DNA of 64,000 bases from NCBI GenBank assembly GCA_965243175.1, contig OZ251532.1, forward strand, positions 4,836,001 to 4,900,000, in the 5' to 3' direction. Positions 25,819 to 34,961 of the stretch are shown here, piece after piece (position 1 is the stretch's first letter; each line of letters starts with the position of its first letter). The translations under genes and the position numbers were made by a program. The notes beneath the pieces are model-generated. The model worked only from the letters and a program-made list of their open reading frames with translations, searched no databases and had not been told where the DNA came from. This DNA is from VXYL01 sp965243175. Its GTDB lineage: Bacteria; Pseudomonadota; Gammaproteobacteria; Pseudomonadales; Azotimanducaceae.

Positions 25819-26222
25819 TGGTCATCTCCTATGCAGTCGATTTGATGTCCGACGACGGCACCGTGCTCGTCACGTCGGCGGCGTTCCCGGAGTTGACGAC
25901 CTACGGCGAGGACGAAGACGAAGCGATGGTCCGCGCCAAAGACGCGCTCGAGGAGGCGATTGCCGCCCGCATGGACGACGGCGCGGACGTTCCTGCGCCG
26001 TCCTCCGGCCGCCATCGGATCGCGCTGCCCCCATTGACGGCTGCGAAGGTGGTCCTCTATCAGGAGATGAAGCGTCAACGTGTGGGCAAGGCCGAGTTGG
26101 CAAGGCGACTCGGTTGGCGATTGCCGAGGATAGATCGCGTCTTGGACGTCCAACACCGCTCGCGACTCGATCACATCGCGGCGGCGCTGGACGCCGTTGG
26201 GCGGCGACTGGAAGTGGCTTAG
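25818..26222 (+). CDS. hicB: HicB-family antitoxin
   Basis: A 134-residue protein. The N-terminal HicB fold (YAVDLMSDDGTVLVTSAAFP, then TYGEDEDEAMVRAKDALEEA) is followed by a C-terminal helix-turn-helix (GKAELARRLGWRLPRIDRVL). HicB neutralises HicA and represses its own operon. The GTG overlaps the stop of a truncated hicA, so the antitoxin survives without its toxin. It lies inside the hemC-hemD interval and is probably co-transcribed with heme genes. Confidence 0.85.
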   Translation: MVISYAVDLMSDDGTVLVTSAAFPELTTYGEDEDEAMVRAKDALEEAIAARMDDGADVPAPSSGRHRIALPPLTAAKVVLYQEMKRQRVGKAELARRLGWRLPRIDRVLDVQHRSRLDHIAAALDAVGRRLEVA

Positions 26223-26248
26223 GAGCGGCATTTGGATGCCGCGCGTCG

Positions 26249-26956
26249 ATGCGGGCGTGGATCACCAGAACGGAACCGGGCGCCTCGCGTTTGGCGGCAG
26301 CGTTGCGGCAACTCGGCATCGGGGTCTTCGTCGCCCCCGTGCTGCGCATAGAACGCCGCCAGGCAGAGCCGCCTCAAGAGAGTTTCGACTTCGCCTTGTT
26401 CGTTTCCGAACACGCCGTGGTCCACGCGACAAGCAACGGCTGGCGGCATGCGCCGTGGCGCGGCTGCCCGGCCGCGGCCATCGGCACCGCGGCGGACGCC
26501 GCGCTGCGCGAACACGGCCTCGCCCCCTGCTTGCCCCCCCAAGCGAACGCCGCGAGCGTCTTGCAGGCTCTGCGCCCGCTACCGGCAAGGGCGATCGTGG
26601 TCAAGGGCGAGGGCGGCCGCGAGGTTCTGCAACAGGAGCTCCGCCAACGGGGCGGCAGCGTGGCGGAATGGAACGTCTATCGTCGCGTCGCAGCGGATGT
26701 GAACATCGCTGGCGAGAAGATCGATGCCATCGTCGTCGGCAGCGGCGAAGGCGCGGGAATGGTCGCCAAGGTCTGGTTCGCGGAGGGACGCAGCCGAACA
26801 GTGCCGCTGCTGGCGCCGTCCGAGCGCGTCGCCAAGCTAGCGGCGCGTTCCGGTTTCGCCAACGTGGTCGTTACACTCGGCGCGAATCCAAAGGCGGTGG
26901 CAGCGGTTCTTGCCGGCTTGCGCCGCACATGCAGCGGAGAACATAGGCTTGGCTGA
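26249..26956 (+). CDS. hemD: uroporphyrinogen-III synthase
   Basis: A 235-residue poorly conserved enzyme that cyclises hydroxymethylbilane with inversion of ring D. Support comes from the N-terminus AWITRTEPGASRLAAALRQ, the FALFVSEHAV strand, AAAIGTAADAALREHG, IVVKGEGGREVLQQEL, a VYRR segment and context between hemC and hemX. The ATG at 26249 starts the recognisable domain; the frame opens earlier through hicB without meaning. It overlaps the proposed hemX start by eight bases. Confidence 0.88.
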   Translation: MRAWITRTEPGASRLAAALRQLGIGVFVAPVLRIERRQAEPPQESFDFALFVSEHAVVHATSNGWRHAPWRGCPAAAIGTAADAALREHGLAPCLPPQANAASVLQALRPLPARAIVVKGEGGREVLQQELRQRGGSVAEWNVYRRVAADVNIAGEKIDAIVVGSGEGAGMVAKVWFAEGRSRTVPLLAPSERVAKLAARSGFANVVVTLGANPKAVAAVLAGLRRTCSGEHRLG

Positions 26957-28070
26957 ACCGGAGGAACAGGAAGACGCGGCGCTGCCCTCGAAAGCGCCGC
27001 ATTCCTCGGAAGCGGCGCATCCCTCGGATGCGGTGCGGCCGTCGGCGGAGCGCCCCGCCAAACGCGGCGGCACCGGGCGAGCGCTCGCTATGCTGGCGCT
27101 TCTCCTGTCGCTTGCGGCCACGGGAGTCGCCGGCTATGCCGCCTGGCTCGCTTGGCAGGCGGCCAGTCACGATGCGGTCGCGGCGCTCGACGAGCGGTTT
27201 GCCGCGCAGGCGCAACAGGAGTCGACGGAACTTCGCGCCTTGCGCACGGAGCTGGAAGCGCTCGCGTCGCGCACGGAGGAAAACCTGGCCGCGTTGCGCG
27301 AGGGCCATGTCCAGCACCGCGACCTCATTGCCGAAGCCGCCACCGAGAGCCGCGAAGCCGACCCTCGGCGCTGGCGGCTGGCGGAGGCGGAGTACCTGAT
27401 GCGCGTGGCCAACCACCGCTTACTGATGGAACGCGACGCCGACGGCGCCGAGAACCTGCTTGCGCTGGCGGACGAGGTCCTAGCCGACGCCGGCGCCTTG
27501 GCCTACCACGACGTGCGGGCGCTGCTCGCGGAGGAGATGGCCGCGCTCAGGGCCTTCGAGAGCGTCGATGTGCAAGGCATCTTCCTGCGCTTAGAGGCGC
27601 TCAAAGGACAGCTCGACCAGCTGCCGCTGCGTCTGCCAGCGTACTCGGCGCCGCGTCCAGTCGCTGAGCCAGCCCAGGAAGAGGAGTCATCGGCGCTGGA
27701 CACGCTGTTCCAGCGCATCGGCGGGCTGGTTCGCTTTCGCCGCCACGACGGCGAAGCGGTGCGGCCGCTGCTGGCACCGCGTCAGGCGGAGTATCTGGAG
27801 CTCAACTTGCGTTTGGCGCTGGACCGGGCCCAACTCGCAGCGCTGCGCCACGACCGAGAAGTCCATCGGGCCAGCGTGACGGCGGCACTGGATTGGCTGC
27901 GCCGCTTCGTCGATCCGACTCGGCCGGCGACCGAACACCTGCTGCGCGAACTCGACGCCCTGCTGTCCATCGACTTCGGCGGCGAACCGCCGGACATCTC
28001 GCGTTCGCTCTCGCGCCTCCGCGCCTCGCGCACGGCGCAGGACGATCAAGCGACGCCGGACGCCACGTGA
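26949..28070 (+). CDS. hemX: HemX-like membrane protein
   Basis: A protein of about 373 residues with an acidic/proline-rich cytoplasmic start, one membrane segment (MLALLLSLAATGVAGYAAWLAW) and a long helical, coiled-coil-like region (ALDERFAAQAQQES through RTEENLAALREG). It then has a conserved RRWRLAEAEYLMRVANHRL segment typical of HemX. The biochemical role is unsettled, although it is often annotated as uroporphyrinogen methyltransferase. The start is uncertain: TTG at 26949 gives the shortest overlap with hemD, while ATG at 26910 is possible. It overlaps hemY by GTGA. Confidence 0.88.
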   Translation: MAEPEEQEDAALPSKAPHSSEAAHPSDAVRPSAERPAKRGGTGRALAMLALLLSLAATGVAGYAAWLAWQAASHDAVAALDERFAAQAQQESTELRALRTELEALASRTEENLAALREGHVQHRDLIAEAATESREADPRRWRLAEAEYLMRVANHRLLMERDADGAENLLALADEVLADAGALAYHDVRALLAEEMAALRAFESVDVQGIFLRLEALKGQLDQLPLRLPAYSAPRPVAEPAQEEESSALDTLFQRIGGLVRFRRHDGEAVRPLLAPRQAEYLELNLRLALDRAQLAALRHDREVHRASVTAALDWLRRFVDPTRPATEHLLRELDALLSIDFGGEPPDISRSLSRLRASRTAQDDQATPDAT

Positions 28071-29233
28071 TCGCGTGGCTCGTTCTCGCCTTGCTGGCGC
28101 TGGCCTTGGGCGGCGTCCTGGCGGCGCTGCTGCTGCACGACCCGGGCTACGTCTTGATCGCCTACGCGGACGCCACGCTGGAAACGAGCCTGTGGGTCTC
28201 GCTCGCGGTATTGCTGGCGCTCTGGTTCACGCTGGCCGGCGCCCTGTTTCTGCTGCGCCGGCTGATGCGCGGCGGCGTTGGCGCGCGCGCCTGGTTCGCG
28301 TCGCGTCGACAACAGTCCGCCCGGCAGCGCTCCCTGCAAGGCGCGATGCTGCTGGCGGAGGGACGCTGGCGCGAGGCCGGCAAGGCCCTGCTCGCACCGC
28401 CCGCAACGCAGACGCCGCTGCTCGACTACTTCGGCGCCGCCAAGGCAGCGAACGAACTCGACGACTACGAACGGCGCGACCAGACGCTGGACCGCGCCAA
28501 GGAGGCCATCCCGGGTGCCGACTTCGTCGTGGAACTGCGCCGCGCCGAACTCCAGCAAGCGGCCGTCCAGTGGCGGCAGAGCGTCGCGACGCTTGCGCCG
28601 TTGCGCCAGCGAGCCCCGGGTCATCCAGCGGTACACGCCCGCTTGTTCGAGGCGCACAAGGCGCTCGGCGACTGGGACGCGGTGGCGGAACTCGCACCTT
28701 CCCTGCCGGACGACATGCCCGTGGACGTCCAGGTCGCTATCTGGCGCGCTCGGCTAGGCAATACGCCGGAGGGCGTCGATGCCACCGAACACGCAACCGG
28801 AGTCTGGCGCGCCATGCCGAAGCGCCTGCACGACGAAGAAGCCCTGCTCCTGGCCTACGTCGACGTGCTCGCAAACCGCGACGCGACCGCTGCCGAAGCG
28901 GCCTTGCGCACCGGCATCAAGCGGCGCTGGACCGACGCCTGGGTGTTGCGCTACGGCGAGATCCGCGCCAATCCGAGCAGCCAGCTGAAAACGGCCTCGA
29001 ACTGGCTGAAACACCATCCAGACGATCCCGCCCTGCTTCTCACCCTGGGCCGCTTGGCTGCCGAAGCGGGCGAGTTGCCGCAAGCGAAGGAGCATCTGGA
29101 AGCGAGTCTTCGCGCCGAATCGAGCGCCGCCGCCCTTGCCGAACTCGGCAACCTGTGCGCGGCCAACGGCGAGCAGGCTGCCGCCAATGGCTACTTCCAG
29201 CGCGCCCTCGCCGCAACCACGCCGATGCGGTGA
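28067..29233 (+). CDS. hemY: HemY-like TPR membrane protein
   Basis: A 388-residue protein with two N-terminal membrane segments (IAWLVLALLALALGGVLAAL and LWVSLAVLLALWFTLAGALF). An alpha-helical TPR-like region follows (AMLLAEGRWREAGKALL through LGRLAAEAGELPQAKEHLEAS). It corresponds to proteobacterial HemY, a heme-biosynthesis-associated protein of unclear mechanism, distinct from the protoporphyrinogen oxidase of the same name. The GTG start overlaps the hemX stop. It ends the heme operon and converges on an MFS gene. Confidence 0.9.
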   Translation: MIAWLVLALLALALGGVLAALLLHDPGYVLIAYADATLETSLWVSLAVLLALWFTLAGALFLLRRLMRGGVGARAWFASRRQQSARQRSLQGAMLLAEGRWREAGKALLAPPATQTPLLDYFGAAKAANELDDYERRDQTLDRAKEAIPGADFVVELRRAELQQAAVQWRQSVATLAPLRQRAPGHPAVHARLFEAHKALGDWDAVAELAPSLPDDMPVDVQVAIWRARLGNTPEGVDATEHATGVWRAMPKRLHDEEALLLAYVDVLANRDATAAEAALRTGIKRRWTDAWVLRYGEIRANPSSQLKTASNWLKHHPDDPALLLTLGRLAAEAGELPQAKEHLEASLRAESSAAALAELGNLCAANGEQAAANGYFQRALAATTPMR

Positions 29234-29254
29234 GATCGCGCCTCCGGCCGCTGC

Positions 29255-30490
29255 TCACGCCGCGGCGTCCGCCTTGTTCGCGGCGGAGCTCGGCGGCTCG
29301 AAGCGCCACAGGCCAGTGAGGGTCGTCCCCGCCAGCAGGATCGCGAGCGAGACCACCACGCCCGGCAGCAAGCCCGTCAGCGCGTCCGTGGCGGCCACCA
29401 CCCCGCCCAGCAGCAGCGCGGAGACCGGGCTCGCCACCATGAAGCTGGCGATGAGGATGGCGAGGATCTTCGCCCGATGCGCCTCCGGGGCGAGCTCCTG
29501 CACCGTCGTTCGCACGACCGTGGTGGTGACCCCCATGTTCACGCCCCAGCCGAGAATCAGGGCGAAGAAGAGCCAGCTCGGCGGTTGCAGCCAAAGCCCG
29601 AGCAGAAGAACGACGCGGGTGATCTGCATCAGCAGAAAGACGCGCCCCGGACGGCGCAGAGGCATCAGGAAGAACAGCAGCAGCGTAGCCCCCGTGCTGC
29701 CGACCGTGAAAACCGTGAACATGTTGGCGAGGAAGGCACCGTCGCCGGCATAGACGTCGCGCACCACCAGCGGCATCACGACGATGTAGGCGCCGGCGTT
29801 GAACAGGCCGGAAACGAAGTTGATGGCGATGATGTCGCGCAACAACGGCGCCTTCCACAGCGCCCGAGCACCCGCGGCGAGATCCGATCCCAGCGCTGGC
29901 GCCGCGTTGGTCAGCGGCTGCGGCGTCAGCCGGGCCGTGGCAGCGGCCGCCACCGCGAACAAGCCGGCCTGGATGAGCAGCACGGTGCCGAGGCCCAGAG
30001 TTTCCAACTGGCCGGCGAGCTGATATGCGCCGATGCCGACCAGCGTGGTGGCGAACGTGGTCAGCGCGACGGTGCGCTGAATGTCCATCCGCGTCACGTT
30101 GTTCAGCATCCGCGCGCGCGCCGGGTCGCTCGCGGTTTGCAGCAGCGCCATGGCGATGCCGAAGGCGATGATCGGCCAGTACGAGAGATGCCCCACGCCG
30201 GCCATCATCGCCAACGGCGGCAGGCAGGCCGCCAAGGCGAGCACGATGAGCAGCTTGCGGCTGTCGAGTCGGTCCGCGAAGACGCCGCCGACGAGCAGCA
30301 TCAGCAGCGGCGGCATCTCCATCAGCGCCCGGCTGGCGCCGAGCTCCATCGCTTCCACGTCCAAGTGGAAGACGAGCAGCCACTGCACCAGATAGGTCTG
30401 CACGGTCATCGCCGCGAGCCACGCGCTCGAACTCGCGAGATACCAAGGGAACTCGGCGCGTCGCGGTAGCCGCGCCGCCTCGGCGCTCAT
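29255..30490 (-). CDS. MFS transporter
   Basis: A 411-residue, roughly twelve-helix inner-membrane transporter. The loop 2-3 motif is GGVFADRLDSRKLLI, the MFS signature position. The layout with a long central loop (LTPQPLTNAAPALG) resembles the DUF894/enterobactin-exporter-like branch. The substrate is unknown. The ATG at 30490 is the first in frame. It is isolated, with about 100 bases to the argE stop upstream and a close convergent end with hemY. Confidence 0.88.
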   Translation of the reverse strand: MSAEAARLPRRAEFPWYLASSSAWLAAMTVQTYLVQWLLVFHLDVEAMELGASRALMEMPPLLMLLVGGVFADRLDSRKLLIVLALAACLPPLAMMAGVGHLSYWPIIAFGIAMALLQTASDPARARMLNNVTRMDIQRTVALTTFATTLVGIGAYQLAGQLETLGLGTVLLIQAGLFAVAAAATARLTPQPLTNAAPALGSDLAAGARALWKAPLLRDIIAINFVSGLFNAGAYIVVMPLVVRDVYAGDGAFLANMFTVFTVGSTGATLLLFFLMPLRRPGRVFLLMQITRVVLLLGLWLQPPSWLFFALILGWGVNMGVTTTVVRTTVQELAPEAHRAKILAILIASFMVASPVSALLLGGVVAATDALTGLLPGVVVSLAILLAGTTLTGLWRFEPPSSAANKADAAA

Positions 30491-30587
30491 GGATACGGCA
30501 TCGTCAAGGCTCCACGGCGGCGCGGTGCGCCACGCGACTCAGGCGTCGTCACAGGCGGCACCGGTGCCCGCGAGCAGTACCGGGCGG

Positions 30588-31730
30588 TCACAAGCAATAC
30601 TGGGTAATGAGCGCCGTCAGCGCGTCTTCCATCGGCTGCAGCTGCCGGGCGTCCAGAAACTCGTCCGGCTGATGGGCCTGGTCGATGGACCCCGGGCCGA
30701 AGACCACCGTCTCCATGCCGAGCGATTGGAAGAACGGCGCCTCGGTGCCGAACGCGACTGCGCCGGCGCGTCGCCCGGAGAGCTTCTCCAACGCGCCCAC
30801 CAAGGCCCCTTCCGCCGGCGTTTCGTAGGGCGAGACCGGATTGAACTTGGTGTAGACGGTAGTGGGCGTCGCGCCCCCAGCTGCCTCTACGCAAGTGCGC
30901 AGATCGTCCACCACGGTCGGCGTGTCCATGCCGGGCAGCAGGCGCAAGTCGATCTGCAGTTCGGCGTGGCCGCAGATGCGGTTCGGGTTGTCGCCAGCGC
31001 GCAGGCAGCCGAGATTGAGGGTGGGGGTCGGCACCTCGAAGGCCGTATCGACATGGCGCTGGGCGAGCTGGGCGCGAAACTCCAGCAGAGCGCCCATCAC
31101 GCGGTGCATCCCCTCCAAGGCGTTGTCGCCAAGGGCCGGATTCGAGGAGTGGCCGGAAGAGCCCTGCACTGCGATGGTTAGCATGGCGACGCCCTTGTGC
31201 GCGCGCACGGGACGCATGCCGGTCGGTTCGCCGATCACCGCCGCCGCGGCCTTGGGAATGCCCTGTGCCGCGAGATAGCGAGCGCCGTCCATCGACGACT
31301 CTTCGTCCGCCGTGGCGACGATGGTGAGCGGCTGCGCCAGCTTCGAGTCCGCATGACGCTGCGCGGCGGCAAGCGCCAGCGGGAAGAAGCCCTTCATGTC
31401 GCAGCTGCCGAGCCCGTAGTAGCGCCCGTCCCGTTCCAGCAGCGAGAACGGATCGTCGCGCCACAGCGCCTCGTCGCAAGGCACGGTGTCCGTATGCCCG
31501 GCCAGCACCAGCCCGCCCCCGCCGCCACCCCCGCGCCGAGCGATCAGGTTGCCCTTGCCGGGCTTCTCCGGCAACGGCAGCACCTCCACCTCGAAACCCA
31601 GGTCCTCCAGCCACCCGGCAAGGTGCTCGACGACGCCCAGATTGCCCTGATCGCGTTCACGATCCGTGCAGCTCACCGACGGCTCGCCAACGAGCGTCTT
31701 CAGCATCTCCAAAGGCGGCGGGATTCGCAT
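30588..31730 (-). CDS. argE: acetylornithine deacetylase
   Basis: A 380-residue M20 metallopeptidase-family enzyme producing ornithine from N-acetylornithine. Zinc-site motifs are LAGHTDTVPCDE near residue 68, GSCDMKGFFPLAL near 98 and TADEESSMDGA near 130. The C-terminal QAHQPDEF supplies the last ligand, and GFGTEAPFFQ-like VAFGTEAPFFQ is typical of ArgE. The start MRIPPPLEM is preceded by GGGGGAG. The presence of argE, argD, argF and argH in one window supports a linear arginine pathway, although the genes lie in separate clusters. Confidence 0.93.
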   Translation of the reverse strand: MRIPPPLEMLKTLVGEPSVSCTDRERDQGNLGVVEHLAGWLEDLGFEVEVLPLPEKPGKGNLIARRGGGGGGGLVLAGHTDTVPCDEALWRDDPFSLLERDGRYYGLGSCDMKGFFPLALAAAQRHADSKLAQPLTIVATADEESSMDGARYLAAQGIPKAAAAVIGEPTGMRPVRAHKGVAMLTIAVQGSSGHSSNPALGDNALEGMHRVMGALLEFRAQLAQRHVDTAFEVPTPTLNLGCLRAGDNPNRICGHAELQIDLRLLPGMDTPTVVDDLRTCVEAAGGATPTTVYTKFNPVSPYETPAEGALVGALEKLSGRRAGAVAFGTEAPFFQSLGMETVVFGPGSIDQAHQPDEFLDARQLQPMEDALTALITQYCL

Positions 31731-31779
31731 GGCCGGCTCCCCCTCGACACCATCAAACAATCGTATGCGAGCTGTTCCG

Positions 31780-32265
31780 CTAGGCGGCCCGTTCCAAGGC
31801 CAGTAGGTGGCGTTTCGTGTCCAGGCCGCCGCCGAAGCCGGTGAGGGCGCCGTTCTTGCCGATCACGCGGTGGCATGGAATCACGATCGGCAGGGGATTG
31901 CGGGCGTTGGCGGCGCCGACGGCACGTACGGCGCGGGGGTTGCCGAGTTCTTCGGCGATGTCGGCGTAGCTGCGGGTCTCGCCGTAGGGGATGCGTTGCA
32001 GGGCGTCGAGCACTTGGCGCTGGAAGGGGGTGCCGCTCGGCTCGAAGGGGAAGTCGAACTTGCGGCGTTTGCCTGCGAAGTACTCGGCCAGTTGCGCCTG
32101 CGCTTGCGGGAAGGCGCCCTTCTGGTGATGCCAGCTTGGATCGGGCCGTTGCGCTTGGTCGCCAGCGGGGAAGCCGATGATCTCCAGCACACCGTTGGTT
32201 CCGGCGAGCAGCAAGTCGCCGATGGGCGTTGCGGTGTAGGTGTAGGTGTAGGTGTAGGTCGTCAT
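31780..32265 (-). CDS. ogt: methylated-DNA--[protein]-cysteine S-methyltransferase
   Basis: A 161-residue suicide repair protein that removes O6-methylguanine. It has the active-site PCHRV (IVIPCHRVIGKNGALTGF), the DNA-binding segment FQRQVLDALQRIPYGETRSY and a full-length N-terminal domain. The first codons consist of a hexanucleotide repeat (read TACACC four times) encoding YTYTYTYT, absent from typical homologues. The ATG overlaps the alkA stop (ATGA, 32262-32265), forming an alkylation-repair operon. Confidence 0.95.
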   Translation of the reverse strand: MTTYTYTYTYTATPIGDLLLAGTNGVLEIIGFPAGDQAQRPDPSWHHQKGAFPQAQAQLAEYFAGKRRKFDFPFEPSGTPFQRQVLDALQRIPYGETRSYADIAEELGNPRAVRAVGAANARNPLPIVIPCHRVIGKNGALTGFGGGLDTKRHLLALERAA

Positions 32266-33152
32266 TGCGATGCCTCGTCTGTTGATTGGCAAGCCGTCGG
32301 CGCACGGCTGGCCTCGGCGGCGCTGGAACGGGACTGCCACAGGAGCATCGTCGCGTAAGCCCGCCAAGGCCGGCAGGGTTCGGCCCATTGTCGCGCTTTG
32401 GCGCCCTTGACGCCTAGCACTTTGTGAACGCCCCAGTCCGAGTCGGGGAAGGCGTCGGCGTCGCGGCTCACGCGCATGGCGGCGTACTCCGTCGTCCAAG
32501 GGCCGACGCCGCGGATGGCGGCGAAGCCTCGGCGCAGAGAGTCCGCGTCCAGCAGCCACGCGTCGCCCTCGTCGCATACGCGCCGAGCCAGTTCGGAGAC
32601 CGCCCTGCCGCGCGTTCCCGGGATGCCGATGGCGGCCACCTCGGCCTGCGCCAGCGCGCTTGCGCTGGGGAAAGCGCCAGCGCCGAAGCGCTCGCACAGG
32701 ACGGTCGCGAGCCGCGTCGTGCGGGCCACGCTCACCTGCTGGCCGAGAATCGCCCGCACCGCGCCTTCGAAGGCGTCCCAGACGCCGGGGACGCGAATGC
32801 CCGGCGCGTCGCGCACCAAGGGGCGCAATGTCGGCACACTCGCCAAGTGGCCGTCGATGGCGGTCGAATCCGCGTCGACGTCGAAGACGCGGCGTACGCT
32901 TGCGAGAACGCGGTCGGCTTTCGCGGCTGCCTTCGCCGGAATCGCCACGTGCAGGGCGTCGTCGCCAAGAGACACCTCGATCCAAGTGTCATCGGCAAAG
33001 CGTCGGCGAAAGCGGTAGCCAGAACCAGCCTCGATGCCGCCGACGGCTCGCACGGCGAGAAACGAGAACACCCACGCCGCGTTGTAGGGCTGGCGCAACG
33101 GCAAACTGTGCTCGACACCGCCGCGCAGCCCGTCTCGGCGCGATGTCGCCAA
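32262..33152 (-). CDS. alkA: DNA-3-methyladenine glycosylase II (AlkA-like)
   Basis: A protein of about 296 residues. It has an AlkA N-terminal domain (LPLRQPYNAAWVFSFLAVRAVGGIE) and then the HhH-GPD glycosylase fold: EGAVRAILGQQVSVARTTRL, GIPGTRGRAVSELAR, and the helix-hairpin-helix with catalytic Asp (RGVGPWTTEYAAMRVSRDAD). It excises alkylated purines. No ATG begins this frame. TTG at 33152 or a TTG about twelve codons further in are the candidates, so the N-terminus is uncertain. It is coupled to ogt downstream. Confidence 0.9.
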   Translation of the reverse strand: MATSRRDGLRGGVEHSLPLRQPYNAAWVFSFLAVRAVGGIEAGSGYRFRRRFADDTWIEVSLGDDALHVAIPAKAAAKADRVLASVRRVFDVDADSTAIDGHLASVPTLRPLVRDAPGIRVPGVWDAFEGAVRAILGQQVSVARTTRLATVLCERFGAGAFPSASALAQAEVAAIGIPGTRGRAVSELARRVCDEGDAWLLDADSLRRGFAAIRGVGPWTTEYAAMRVSRDADAFPDSDWGVHKVLGVKGAKARQWAEPCRPWRAYATMLLWQSRSSAAEASRAPTACQSTDEASQ

Positions 33153-33168
33153 AAGGGAGCTGCCGATT

Positions 33169-33792
33169 TCAGCGCCGGGTGGCGACGCCGCGATAGGTGA
33201 ACGTGGCGAACTTCGGCCCCGGCAAGTAGCTAGTTTGCAGTTCGTCGATGCGAAAGCCGGCGTCCGCGATTAAGCGGTCCGGCTCGCGGGCGAGGTGGCA
33301 GCCCCCGGCGATGCACTTCCACGCCGGCTCCAAGCGCCTCTGCCAGCGCAGCCATTTGCGCTCCGGGCTGGCGCCATGTTCGATGAAGACCAGCCGACCT
33401 CGCGGCGCGAGAACGCGGCGCAGTTCCGCAAGCGCGCGGTGGACGTTGGGAATCGAGCACAGCGTCCAAGTGGTGAGCACCGCGTCGAAGGCGGCGTCCT
33501 CGGCCGGGACGGCCTCGGCGGAAGCGTTGTGGATTCGCACTGGGAAGGGCGCTGCGGCGATGCGCTCGCTGGCCAAGGCCACGATCTCCGCCGCCGGTTC
33601 CAAGGCGTCCAGCGACTTCGGCCCCGCATCGCCATCGGCGTAGTGCTTCAGGTTGTGGCCGGTGCCGAAGCCGATCTCCAGTACGCGCCCGCGAAGACGC
33701 GGCACGAACTGCGCGCGCAGTTCCGACATCGGCTTCTGCCCGCAGGCCGCTTCGATCAGCTTCGGCAGCACATGGCGCGCGTACAGCCCCAT
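33169..33792 (-). CDS. class I SAM-dependent methyltransferase (METTL7/UbiE-like)
   Basis: A 207-residue methyltransferase with the SAM motif I VLEIGFGTGHNL near residue 37, the acidic DALEP position, motif II FDAVLTTWTLCSI, and the late motifs LAPRGRLVFIEHG and KCIAGGCHLAREPD. The last pair is characteristic of METTL7-like small-molecule methyltransferases. The substrate is unknown. It lies 16 bases upstream of alkA and 22 bases downstream of the desaturase gene on the same strand, so all four may be one transcript. Confidence 0.88.
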   Translation of the reverse strand: MGLYARHVLPKLIEAACGQKPMSELRAQFVPRLRGRVLEIGFGTGHNLKHYADGDAGPKSLDALEPAAEIVALASERIAAAPFPVRIHNASAEAVPAEDAAFDAVLTTWTLCSIPNVHRALAELRRVLAPRGRLVFIEHGASPERKWLRWQRRLEPAWKCIAGGCHLAREPDRLIADAGFRIDELQTSYLPGPKFATFTYRGVATRR

Positions 33793-33814
33793 CAGAGAGT
33801 CGCCTCCTCCGCCA

Positions 33815-34924
33815 TCACGAACTCGGCACCTGCGGCACGTGGCGAAAGTTCGGGTCCGCGAGGAACTTGCGCTTCAGCGCCAGCATTTCGCGCCAGGTGG
33901 CGCGCAGGCCGTGCGGCGCCGGCGGCAGGTCGTGGGCGATGGCCTTGCGCAGCTTCGGCAGGTTGTAGAACGGCACCGCCGGGTACATGTGGTGTTCCAA
34001 GTGGTACTGCATGTTCCAGTAGTAGAACGCCGGCAGCCAAGAGCAGGTGAACGTGCGCGTGTTCATGCGGAAGTCCGGCACGTTGGCGTTCAGGCCGTAG
34101 TGCTGCGGCAGGCCGCACAGGAACCCCAGCCAGCCGCAGTAGAACGTGCCGAAGGTGTACACGACGATTAGAAACCAGTGCCCGCTGGCCGCGAACGCCA
34201 GCGCCAAGGCGCCGTGGCCGACGAGCAGCGTCCGCGCCCAGGCGCGATGGCGGCGGTGCAAGCGTACGTCGGATTCCGGCAGCACATGCTGGTACCACGC
34301 GCCGCGCACTTCCCCGCGCGCATGCCGCCACACCGTCGCGAGGCGCTGCCAGGTGGCTTGCGGATTCCACGCCACCAGCCCGAGCCAGACCCGCCAGCGG
34401 CGCAGGCTGAAACGGATGGGCAGCAGCACCTCGCCGTCGTAGTGCGCGTGGCAGGTGGCCTGGTGGTGGATGGCGTGGCTCTTCTGGTACCAGATGTAGT
34501 CCGACCAGCTGATGAAGGCGTACACCTTCTCGAAGAATCCGTTGAGCGCCCGCGAGGTGAACACCGTGTGATGCTGCAGCTCGTGTACCGCGATGAGGCC
34601 CATGAACGGGCCGATGGTGCCGTGGACGAAAAGCGCCGCCACCAGGAGCGGCACGCTCCACGGCCAGTTGCCGCCGTCGATGTTGGCGAACACGAAGTAG
34701 GCACCGGCGCCGGTGGCGAAGAAGAGCCCCAGATGGCAGAGCGTTTGCGCCCAAGCGCGGAGGTTGTTGCGGCGCATCAGTTCCGCCAGCACGTCGCCGT
34801 CGATGGGGCTGCGGTACCACGCGAGCCGGGGTCCGCTGGCGAACGGCGACGGGGCGGCGGGGACGGCCGCCGGTTCTTCGACCGGCGCGGCGGGTTGGCG
34901 TTGCTGTGCGGCGGTGGACGCCAT
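33815..34924 (-). CDS. membrane fatty acid desaturase
   Basis: A 369-residue diiron desaturase with three histidine boxes: HELQHH (114-119), HAIHHQATCH (150-159) and YHLEHH near 316. Hydrophobic stretches are grouped as two pairs. It introduces a double bond into a membrane or carotenoid-like lipid chain, needing oxygen and reductant; the exact substrate is not evident. Its ATG lies within the 9-base target duplication of the ISKra4-family IS. The native upstream region is now 1.7 kb away, and the sequence next to the start (GTCGCACACCCC) has no ribosome site. Confidence 0.93.
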   Translation of the reverse strand: MASTAAQQRQPAAPVEEPAAVPAAPSPFASGPRLAWYRSPIDGDVLAELMRRNNLRAWAQTLCHLGLFFATGAGAYFVFANIDGGNWPWSVPLLVAALFVHGTIGPFMGLIAVHELQHHTVFTSRALNGFFEKVYAFISWSDYIWYQKSHAIHHQATCHAHYDGEVLLPIRFSLRRWRVWLGLVAWNPQATWQRLATVWRHARGEVRGAWYQHVLPESDVRLHRRHRAWARTLLVGHGALALAFAASGHWFLIVVYTFGTFYCGWLGFLCGLPQHYGLNANVPDFRMNTRTFTCSWLPAFYYWNMQYHLEHHMYPAVPFYNLPKLRKAIAHDLPPAPHGLRATWREMLALKRKFLADPNFRHVPQVPSS

Positions 34925-34925
34925 G

Positions 34926-34961
34926 GGGTGTGCGACAAATCGTAGGTCAGTGGTTGCTCAC
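34926..34961. repeat. left terminal inverted repeat of the ISKra4-family IS
   Basis: 35 of 36 bases match the reverse complement of 36598-36633; the mismatch is A versus G at the twelfth position. Confidence 0.95.

Noticed and set aside
32221..32260. phase-variable switch in ogt
   Set aside because: The repeat unit is 6 bases, so changes in number keep the frame; on/off switching is not expected.
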